From Sedimentibacter sp. (GTDB taxonomy: Bacteria; Bacillota; Clostridia; Tissierellales; Sedimentibacteraceae): a DNA stretch of 12,549 nucleotides. Positions within the stretch are counted from its first letter, which is position 1, and each line of letters starts with the position of its first letter. Below are positions 6,781 through 12,549 of the stretch, in pieces. Where the stretch lies: positions 1 through 12,549 of the forward strand of contig JAQSYS010000022.1 of the NCBI GenBank assembly GCA_029256005.1, in the 5' to 3' direction. The position numbers and the translations under genes are program-made. Under the pieces are notes generated by a model. It worked only from the letters and a program-made list of their open reading frames with translations, had not been told where the DNA came from and did no database searches.

Positions 6781-7509
6781 TTACTTGAATTCAACCATAT
6801 TTTTTCTATATCTGCCAGGAACAAACTGAAACTGGTTGTTTATATTTATTCTTTCCTTAATGGCTAAATCATTGAAATACTGCTTCCAAAGACTATGAAT
6901 TCTTTTTTCATCATTTGAATATTCCAGATTGTCAAAATTTATGTTCTCTTTTACTTCCCAATAATTATCCGAATAAACACACGCTTTATTTCTTTTTTCA
7001 TCAAATATAATAAACTTTTCATATTTATATCTGTCTGCAAAATGATCAACAAGTAATATCAACAAATCATGATCAGGAGAAAACCTGGCGAATAAAATAC
7101 CTTCTATATCTGAAAACCGAAGTATACCCAGAAATCCATGAACTTCTCTTGATACCTTTAAAGATACTTCCTTGATAGGAAGCACCTTGTCATGGCTATA
7201 AAAATTCATTGTATTTCTGCCATATTTAAATGCAAACACTAAAAAATCCAATATAATGTTCTCTTTATTTGTAACACTGGATAAAAAGCAATAATACACA
7301 TCTTCATATGCTTCTCTGGAAATTTTTTTGTTGATAGCATCAGAAACGGTCTTTGCCTTTTCAACATCAGATTCTACTTCTTCGCTACGGTTTAATATGT
7401 TCTGCTGGTAGCTTTCTATACTGTAAATTCCTGTTGCTTCTTCTTTTTTGTAATGATAATAAATACATGTCAATAGACCTTCAAATGTCCCATCATATAA
7501 ATAATCCAT
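6781..7509 (-). CDS. DUF4130 / TIGR03915-type protein, partner of a radical SAM DNA-repair protein
   Basis: This 242-aa cytoplasmic protein opens with YDGTFEGLLTCIYYHY (5-20) and has VHGFLGILRF (123-132). It also has PDHDLL (145-150), HFADR (156-160), the FDEKR segment near 169-173, and a C-terminal LWKQYF...FVPGRYRKNMVEF. I recognise this pattern as the family annotated as putative DNA metabolism or repair. In other bacteria it is fused to a uracil-DNA-glycosylase-like (UdgX-type) domain; here it stands alone. No biochemical role is established. Its start codon follows the radical SAM stop by eight bases and its AGAGG site overlaps that stop, so the two are translationally coupled. Confidence 0.85.
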   Translation of the reverse strand: MDYLYDGTFEGLLTCIYYHYKKEEATGIYSIESYQQNILNRSEEVESDVEKAKTVSDAINKKISREAYEDVYYCFLSSVTNKENIILDFLVFAFKYGRNTMNFYSHDKVLPIKEVSLKVSREVHGFLGILRFSDIEGILFARFSPDHDLLILLVDHFADRYKYEKFIIFDEKRNKACVYSDNYWEVKENINFDNLEYSNDEKRIHSLWKQYFNDLAIKERININNQFQFVPGRYRKNMVEFK

Positions 7510-7517
7510 AGTAACCT

Positions 7518-8765
7518 CTACAACATATCATAGATTGAAAGCTGTTTTTGTATTTCTTGCTGAGTCAGCTCTTTCCTTATAGCTTCAGGCTCTAAATTAA
7601 CATTTCCATAGTATTTTCCCTTAACTGTTATAAAATACTTAGCTCTTTTTAAAACCGTCTTCATCTTTTTTAATGAATCATAGGAAAGTTCTGCATTTTT
7701 TCTTTCTCTTATAATTCTTTGGGCACTTGTCACTCCAAGTCCCGGAATTCTCAATAGCTCTTCATAAGAAGCCTTGTTTATTTCAATAGGAAATTTATGT
7801 ATATTTCTTAAAGCATACATCATTTTAGGGTCAAATTCTAAATCAAGATTTGGCTCTATTTCTGTAAAAAGCTCCTCTGAATGAAAATAATAAAAACGCA
7901 TAAGCCAATCAGCCTGATACAGCCTATGTTCTCTTAACAATGGAGGCATGCTACTTATTGCAGGAAGATTAGGCGATGAAATAACAGGTATGTATGCTGA
8001 AAAAAATACACGCTTCATATTAAATTTTTCGTAAAGATTCTGAGAGAGGCTTAAAATTGTTTTATCGCTATCAGGTGTTGCTCCAATAATCATCTGTGTT
8101 GATTGCCCCCCAGGAACAAAACGCGGTGTATTGTTAAAATATTTTTTATCTTCAATTGTTCTAGTTATCTCATTATTTATTAAAGACATTGGTTTAATAA
8201 TATTTTCGATTTTTTTCTGTGGGGCCAAAATTTTAAGGCTTTCCTTTGTTGGTAGCTCAATGTTTACGCTCATCCTATCTGCAAGCATTCCTGTTTTTTG
8301 AACTAACATGGGGCTTGCGCCTGGAATAACCTTAACATGAACATACCCCCAAAAATTATATTTGTATCTTAAAAGTTCAAGGACTCTATAAATATTCTCC
8401 ATGGTGTGATCTGGACTTTTTTCAACAGCTGAGCTTAGAAATAAACCTTCAATGTAATTTCTTCTGTAAAATTGAATTGTAAGCTCAGCAACCTCATCAG
8501 GTGTAAATGTTGCTCTTTCTGTCGGATTGGTTACTCTGTTTAAACAATAGCTGCAATCATAAATACAGTCATTTGTTAATAATATTTTCAATAGAGAAAT
8601 ACACCTGCCATCTTGTGACCATGTATGGCAGATTCCTGCCGCTGATGCATTACCAATTCCTCCAACTGTATTGTTTTTTCTTTCAACACCGCTGGAAACA
8701 CAAGATACATCATACTTTGCTGCATCAGATAAAATTCTTAGTTTTTTAAATAAATTATCATCCAT
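7518..8765 (-). CDS. Putative DNA modification/repair radical SAM protein (TIGR03916-type)
   Basis: This 415-aa protein has the radical SAM cluster motif C67-x3-C71-x2-C74 (CIYDCSYC), which should bind a [4Fe-4S] cluster and cleave S-adenosylmethionine. A conserved-looking block before it (AAKYDVSC at 15-22, then GICHTWSQDGRC at 44-55) adds Cys22, Cys46 and Cys55, candidates for a further metal site. After the TIM-barrel part, a helix-hairpin-helix at about 329-355 (IPGLGV at 340-345) suggests DNA binding. This matches the family always paired with DUF4130 proteins. The reaction is unknown. The ATG at 8765 has only a weak GGTGG-type site close by, but the family N-terminus starts there. A perfect LexA box and consensus promoter lie directly upstream. 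Confidence 0.9.
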   Translation of the reverse strand: MDDNLFKKLRILSDAAKYDVSCVSSGVERKNNTVGGIGNASAAGICHTWSQDGRCISLLKILLTNDCIYDCSYCLNRVTNPTERATFTPDEVAELTIQFYRRNYIEGLFLSSAVEKSPDHTMENIYRVLELLRYKYNFWGYVHVKVIPGASPMLVQKTGMLADRMSVNIELPTKESLKILAPQKKIENIIKPMSLINNEITRTIEDKKYFNNTPRFVPGGQSTQMIIGATPDSDKTILSLSQNLYEKFNMKRVFFSAYIPVISSPNLPAISSMPPLLREHRLYQADWLMRFYYFHSEELFTEIEPNLDLEFDPKMMYALRNIHKFPIEINKASYEELLRIPGLGVTSAQRIIRERKNAELSYDSLKKMKTVLKRAKYFITVKGKYYGNVNLEPEAIRKELTQQEIQKQLSIYDML

Positions 8766-8787
8766 GACCCACCACTGTTAATTAATA

Positions 8788-8823
8788 TAAGAGAATATTA
8801 TCATAATTTCAACTATATGTCAA
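8788..8823 (-). promoter_or_regulatory. Sigma-A promoter of the radical SAM/DUF4130 operon
   Basis: On the minus strand the -35 is a perfect TTGACA (8823-8818). After 17 bases comes TAATAT (8800-8795), preceded by TGA as an extended -10. The predicted start is near 8788, some 22 bases before the ATG. The -35 overlaps the LexA box by three bases. Confidence 0.78.
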
Positions 8824-8834
8824 ACATATGTTCG
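8821..8834 (-). promoter_or_regulatory. SOS (LexA/DinR) box
   Basis: The minus-strand sequence CGAACATATGTTTG matches the Firmicute LexA consensus CGAACRNRYGTTYG at every position. It overlaps the -35 element of the DNA-repair operon promoter, so LexA bound here would block RNA polymerase, and DNA damage would induce the two genes. Confidence 0.88.
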
Positions 8835-9040
8835 GAATATGATATTCATGATATATCGTTATTTTTTTAATTTTATAATTTTAAGGAATTATTATTAATA
8901 ATTATTATAAAATATTGAAATTAGAATGTTTTATAACTACTCTAGCAATCTTTTAATTTGTAATAAACTTGTAATATATTATTTTCAATTCATATATGTG
9001 TAATATTTTTGTCAAATTTTCCAGCATAGTAAGTTATTGA
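8835..9040. other. AT-rich divergent intergenic region
   Basis: This stretch separates the minus-strand repair operon from the plus-strand CAP gene. It begins with a 13-base inverted repeat GAATATGATATTC (8835-8847) directly beside the LexA box, a possible second operator. The rest is extremely AT-rich, with small near-palindromes such as ATTATTAATAAT. I see no gene, RNA or further promoter I would defend. Confidence 0.55.
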
Positions 9041-9043
9041 AGG

Positions 9044-9080
9044 TTACATTTTTCACATGTACATGCTATAATTCATTCAT
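9044..9080 (+). promoter_or_regulatory. Sigma-A promoter of the CAP-domain gene
   Basis: TTACAT (9044-9049) and a perfect TATAAT (9067-9072) are 17 bases apart, and TGC before the -10 makes it an extended -10 promoter. The predicted start is near 9079, giving an 88- to 90-base leader before the ATG at 9169. Confidence 0.82.
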
Positions 9081-9116
9081 AACGAAAACGAAATAATTAA
9101 ATCAATTACGTTCGTT
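9081..9116 (+). other. Predicted 5'-terminal stem-loop in the CAP gene leader
   Basis: AACGAA (9081-9086) pairs with TTCGTT (9111-9116). Further interrupted pairs (CG with CG, AATT with AATT) close an inner loop. It would sit almost at the predicted mRNA 5' end, where such stems often protect transcripts. It is too small for any riboswitch class I know. Confidence 0.35.
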
Positions 9117-9168
9117 AAGGTAAGGGGTAAATAAATAAAATTTATATAAAATTAAAGGAGAATATATT

Positions 9169-9864
9169 ATGAAAAATAAAATTATTGCTTTAGCATTAGG
9201 AACAATTTTAGCAATGTCATCTGCTACTGCATTCGCAGCAGATGTGAACACAATTTATACAAACAACTTAAATTTCGATGAGTTATTAAAAAATCACAAT
9301 ATTGATTTAGAACAATTTAACACATGTACACAGCCAGTTACAAAAGCTCAACCAGTTGAAACAGTAAAATATGCTGAAACACAACCCGCAGTTCAAGCAA
9401 CAAAGACTACACAGGCGGCTCAAACTGCGCAAGCAGAGACAAAGGCAGCAACAACAGCAAAAACAGTTTCTCCAACTGCCAATGTAAGCTTTGAGGAAAA
9501 AGTAGCTCAACTAGTAAACATTGAAAGAGAAAAGAATGGATTACAACCTCTTACTTTTGATTCATCTATTTCAAATGTTGCAAGAACTAAATCTAAGGAC
9601 ATGGCAGACAATAATTATTTTGCACATCAGTCTCCAACTTACGGAAGTGCTGGAGATATGTTAAGCAATTTTGGAATTAAGTGGTCAGCATGGGGTGAAA
9701 ACATCGCATCTGGACAAGATACTCCTGAAGAAGTTGTTAATGCTTGGATGAATTCAGAAGGCCACAGAGCCAACATTCTTTCACAAAACTTCGGAAAAAT
9801 CGGTGTAGGCTACGTTACAAATACGAGCGGAACGCCATATTGGACTCAATTATTTACTAACTAA
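9169..9864 (+). CDS. Secreted CAP (SCP/YkwD-like) domain protein
   Basis: The product is 231 aa. A typical signal peptide (MKNK, hydrophobic core, then AFA before AD) predicts cleavage after Ala23 and export. A short unassigned region (24-57) is followed by an Ala/Thr/Gln/Lys-rich low-complexity linker (about 58-104). The CAP domain fills 107-231. It includes FAHQSP (151-156, His153), WGENIASG (175-182, Glu177), NSEGHRANIL (195-204, with Glu197 and His199) and IGVGY (211-215). These His and Glu residues form the family's conserved cavity. There is no LPXTG or membrane anchor, so it is probably released or held loosely in the wall. AAGGAG precedes the ATG by eight or nine bases. The biochemical role of bacterial CAP proteins is poorly defined. 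It is a single-gene unit with its own promoter and terminator. Confidence 0.93.
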   Translation: MKNKIIALALGTILAMSSATAFAADVNTIYTNNLNFDELLKNHNIDLEQFNTCTQPVTKAQPVETVKYAETQPAVQATKTTQAAQTAQAETKAATTAKTVSPTANVSFEEKVAQLVNIEREKNGLQPLTFDSSISNVARTKSKDMADNNYFAHQSPTYGSAGDMLSNFGIKWSAWGENIASGQDTPEEVVNAWMNSEGHRANILSQNFGKIGVGYVTNTSGTPYWTQLFTN

Positions 9865-9880
9865 GCAGACATCACTTAAT

Positions 9881-9910
9881 ATGGACGAATCTATAAGATT
9901 CGTCCATTTT
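9881..9910. terminator. Intrinsic terminator between CAP gene and aldo-keto reductase gene
   Basis: An 11-bp perfect stem (9881-9891 with 9897-9907) has a five-base loop (TATAA) and runs into TTTT on the plus strand, 16 bases after the CAP stop. Convergent transcription from the aldo-keto reductase gene may also use it, although the minus-strand side lacks a T-run. Confidence 0.85.
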
Positions 9911-9915
9911 ATATA

Positions 9916-11091
9916 TTACTTGATTTTCAATAATTTCCTTGCTGCTTTAACAGCTGTCTTTAATACTACACCTTCCATTTCTCTATCGACGGTTTTCAAT
10001 TGTTTTCGTATTTCAATTTTTTGCGGGCAATGAATTTCGCACTTACCGCACTCCTTGCACTGTGAAGCATATGCAGGTTTTGCTGAAAACCCACCCAATG
10101 TCTGATAATACTTAAAACGATGCATTTTATCATCTAATAAGTATTTATCGTTGAAGCTTGAAAAACAACCAGGTATGTTAACTCCATGTGGACATGGCAT
10201 GCAGTAACCACATGCAGTGCAAGGTACCTTTGTTTTTTCTGCCATTATCGTTTTTACCTTATCAAATATTTTTAGTTCTTCAATAGTGAGTGAATCTGAT
10301 TTTGCATCACATGCTATTCGAATGTTTTCATTTAATTGCTCTTCGCTGTTCATTCCGGATAATACAACATTTACTTCCTTATGATTCCATATCCATCTTA
10401 ATGCCCATTCTGCAGGTGATCGGTCTACATCATAGCTATTGAATTCCTTAATTACATTTTGCGGAAGATTATTGACCAGTTTCCCACCTCGTAAAGGCTC
10501 CATGATAATAACGGGAATACCTAAGGAACAAGCTAGCATTAAGCCTGATTTTGTTGCTTGATTATTTTCATCTAAATAATTATATTGAATCTGACAAAAA
10601 TCCCAGCCATAAGCTTTAATAATTAATTCAAAGTCGTATTTACTGCCATGAAATGAAAATCCAATATTTTTTATTGTTCCTTTTCTTTTCTCTTCCTCAA
10701 GCCATTCCATTACACCAAGACTCACCATCTTGTCAAACATTGCTTTATCAGTAAGCATATGAATAAGATAATAATCTATATATTCGGTTTGTAATCTTGA
10801 TAACTGCGTTGACAAAATTTTTTTTGCGCTACTTAAGCTATTAACCATGTACGGAGGCAATTTTGTTGCAACTTTTACTCTTTCTCGATATCCTCCTGTC
10901 AAAGCCTTTCCAAGCAAAGTTTCATTTTTTCCTGCCTGATAAATGTATGCAGTGTCAAAATAATTTATTCCATTTTCAATGGCTTCATGAATTAGATTAA
11001 CTGCATTTATTTCATCTGACGGAAGTCTCATGCACCCAAATCCCAATATTGAAAGTTCATCACCATTTTTATTGTTTATTTTTGTAAGCAT
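9916..11091 (-). CDS. Aldo-keto reductase with C-terminal 4Fe-4S ferredoxin region
   Basis: This 391-aa cytoplasmic oxidoreductase has an AKR TIM barrel at about 1-285. It carries the standard tetrad Asp46 and Tyr51 (FDTAYIY), Lys77 (VATKLP) and His111 (YLIHML). The C-terminal part adds cysteines for two clusters: C291, C294, C297 and C300 (CTACGYCMPCP) and C345, C348, C351 and C355 (CKECGKCEIHCP). This fused form is common in anaerobes and is annotated as aldo/keto reductase with a 4Fe-4S domain; its substrate and electron partner are generally unknown. AAAGGG lies six bases before the ATG. It starts 26 bases after the histidine kinase gene, so the two are probably co-transcribed. Confidence 0.93.
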   Translation of the reverse strand: MLTKINNKNGDELSILGFGCMRLPSDEINAVNLIHEAIENGINYFDTAYIYQAGKNETLLGKALTGGYRERVKVATKLPPYMVNSLSSAKKILSTQLSRLQTEYIDYYLIHMLTDKAMFDKMVSLGVMEWLEEEKRKGTIKNIGFSFHGSKYDFELIIKAYGWDFCQIQYNYLDENNQATKSGLMLACSLGIPVIIMEPLRGGKLVNNLPQNVIKEFNSYDVDRSPAEWALRWIWNHKEVNVVLSGMNSEEQLNENIRIACDAKSDSLTIEELKIFDKVKTIMAEKTKVPCTACGYCMPCPHGVNIPGCFSSFNDKYLLDDKMHRFKYYQTLGGFSAKPAYASQCKECGKCEIHCPQKIEIRKQLKTVDREMEGVVLKTAVKAARKLLKIK

Positions 11092-11117
11092 TTTGTACCC
11101 TTTCTTCTCTAATATAC

Positions 11118-12549
11118 TTATTGTTTAAAATCAAATTTAAAACTTGTTCCCACATTTAATTGACTTTCAACAGTGATGCTTATATTGTGTCTTAATGCTA
11201 TTTGATTTGCAATAGTAAGACCCAAACCGGTACCGGATTTATTTTCCACTGACTTTACTCTGTAGTACCTGTCAAATATAAAAGGCAAATCCTCTCTAGA
11301 AATTCCGATCCCTTCATCCTTGATTATTATGGTATTTTTATTTAAACTTATATATATTTTACTGTTTTCATTAGAAAATTTCACTGAATTATCAACTACA
11401 ATCAAAAACATCTGACGAAGGCGCCCATAGTCCCCATTAGTTAAAAACACATCTCTATCCTGAGAAAACTCTATATCTATATTTTTATAATTTGCAATGT
11501 TTACGGCACTTCTTACTGCATCCTTAAGCACATCACAAAGATTGATTTCATTCATCTCAATCTTGAAATCCACATTTTGAAGTCTTGACAATTCCAGCAA
11601 GTCATTAACAAGCCTCTCCAAGCTTTTGCTCTCTTCTAACATTTGTTTATGATAATCCTTTAATTGTATTGGATCTTTTATAATTCCATCACAAATTGCT
11701 TCTAGTGACCCTCTGATAACTGTAACAGGAGTTCTTAATTCATGTGATATGTTTGTTATGAAGTCCTGTCTTTGTTTTTGTAATTTTTCGCTTTCATGGC
11801 TTGCTTCATCTAGCCTTTGACTTAATATGTCTATTGTTGCAGCAAGTTCTCCTATTTCATCATTTTGTTTCACACCGGTTTTTGCATTGTATTTTCCATC
11901 TGCAAGTAAAAGCGCTGTATCTTTCATCCTTTTTAAAGGTTTAGAAAAAGTTACTGCTAACAAAGCTGATAATACAAATGATAATATCAATGCAACCATA
12001 ATACTGCCTAGCAGAATTTTATAGCCACTGCTTACAGCGCTGTCAATTCCTTTAACAGGCGAATGTATTAGTAATGCACCTATTATTTCATTTCCCGACT
12101 TAATTGGTGTGCCGACTGTTATCGTAGGTGTATTTAAAAGCTGGCTGAATCCTTGGCTAAAGGTCGTTTCACCATTAAATACATCTTTTACAACAATATC
12201 AACATCTTCAGGCAAATCAGTATAAGAATACTGCATATGAGCCATGGTTCCTGTTGTTAACAAATTTAAGTCTTCATCGACAATCCATGCATCAGCCATT
12301 GCAATATCATCTAAGCTTCTTAAATATAATCCAAGGCCAGGCTGCATATTCATCATCCCGCCCATTCCCATCATTCTATTTTTCGTACCACCAAAATTCA
12401 AGCCTGATCCTTCAGTTAATTCAGAAATTGTTTCTGCAATAGTTAAGGCGCGATTTTCTAAATTCTTTTTATGAATACTTATAGCATTGTTCTTAAATAA
12501 GCTCATAAATACAAATCCAATTATTACAGAAAAGATTAATAAAGCTGCA
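11118..12549 (-). CDS. Sensor histidine kinase (N-terminus cut by the window edge)
   Basis: The coding frame continues past the internal Met at 12506 to the window edge. The codons there encode a hydrophobic stretch ending LLIFSVIIGFVF, which is the first membrane helix, so the true start lies outside. Numbering from that Met, the extracytoplasmic sensor covers about 5-160 and contains a Met-rich segment (45-54). A second membrane helix is at 163-187 and a HAMP domain at about 187-238. Then come the phosphoacceptor His255 (SHELRTPV), the N box around Asn373 (VVDNSVKFS), DEGIGI (397-402) and GTGLGL (425-430). It is a classical transmembrane two-component kinase; its response regulator is probably just upstream, off the window. 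The aldo-keto reductase gene follows by 26 bases. Confidence 0.93.
   Translation of the reverse strand, partial: AALLIFSVIIGFVFMSLFKNNAISIHKKNLENRALTIAETISELTEGSGLNFGGTKNRMMGMGGMMNMQPGLGLYLRSLDDIAMADAWIVDEDLNLLTTGTMAHMQYSYTDLPEDVDIVVKDVFNGETTFSQGFSQLLNTPTITVGTPIKSGNEIIGALLIHSPVKGIDSAVSSGYKILLGSIMVALILSFVLSALLAVTFSKPLKRMKDTALLLADGKYNAKTGVKQNDEIGELAATIDILSQRLDEASHESEKLQKQRQDFITNISHELRTPVTVIRGSLEAICDGIIKDPIQLKDYHKQMLEESKSLERLVNDLLELSRLQNVDFKIEMNEINLCDVLKDAVRSAVNIANYKNIDIEFSQDRDVFLTNGDYGRLRQMFLIVVDNSVKFSNENSKIYISLNKNTIIIKDEGIGISREDLPFIFDRYYRVKSVENKSGTGLGLTIANQIALRHNISITVESQLNVGTSFKFDFKQ

Noticed and set aside
9081..9168. Riboswitch upstream of the CAP gene
   Set aside because: The leader is too short and shows none of the conserved cores I know for c-di-AMP, c-di-GMP or other common classes.
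9307..9510. Cys/Leu-rich minus-strand frame opposite the CAP gene linker
   Set aside because: It is the antisense of the Ala/Gln/Thr-rich linker; no start site or promoter, so the Cys-rich look is an artefact.
12504..12506. ATG at 12506 as true start of the histidine kinase
   Set aside because: In-frame codons beyond it encode a membrane helix that the kinase needs, and no ribosome binding site precedes this ATG.

Overview
The window looks like chromosomal DNA of an AT-rich, low-GC Gram-positive anaerobe. It most resembles class Clostridia, perhaps a Sedimentibacter- or Tissierellia-like organism, but that placement rests on overall character and not on a marker gene. Supporting signs are strong AGGAG-type ribosome binding sites, consensus sigma-A promoters, a Firmicute-type LexA box, a Fe-S aldo-keto reductase and CoA-dependent organic acid catabolism. 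No tRNA, rRNA, CRISPR array or intact transposase is visible.

Layout. Positions 1-382 (+) hold the 3' end of rsgA, a ribosome-maturation GTPase, closed by a strong hairpin terminator. From 421 to 6560, all on the minus strand, lies what I read as one metabolic module. A sigma-54 (-24/-12) promoter at 6543-6560 drives a DASS/SLC13 dicarboxylate-type permease, then a class III (CaiB/BaiF) CoA-transferase, then an HMG-CoA lyase family enzyme, ending at an intrinsic terminator at 2695-2738. Just beyond it, on the same strand but behind its own sigma-A promoter, is the gene for a sigma-54 activator with a PrpR-type N-terminal sensor domain, a PAS domain, an AAA+ domain and a Fis-type HTH. The gap between them (2513-2603) holds a dense cluster of palindromes resembling the ends of an IS200/IS605-type element.

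The module's logic is import, CoA activation and retro-aldol cleavage of a 3-hydroxy dicarboxylate such as 3-hydroxy-3-methylglutarate or citramalate. It would be switched on by the activator binding phased repeats upstream of the -24/-12 promoter. The substrate is inferred, not shown.

Positions 6781-8765 (minus) hold a translationally coupled pair: a radical SAM protein with a C-terminal helix-hairpin-helix, followed by its usual partner, a DUF4130-type protein. Both belong to families annotated as putative DNA repair or modification. The pair has a near-consensus promoter whose -35 box overlaps a perfect Firmicute SOS (LexA) box at 8821-8834, so it looks DNA-damage-inducible. This is the most informative regulatory signal in the window.

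Positions 9044-9864 (+) hold a secreted CAP/YkwD-domain protein with its own extended -10 promoter and a structured 5' leader. A hairpin separates it from a convergent minus-strand pair: an aldo-keto reductase with a C-terminal two-cluster ferredoxin region, and upstream of it a sensor histidine kinase cut by the right edge. The kinase's extracytoplasmic sensor carries a striking methionine-rich stretch.
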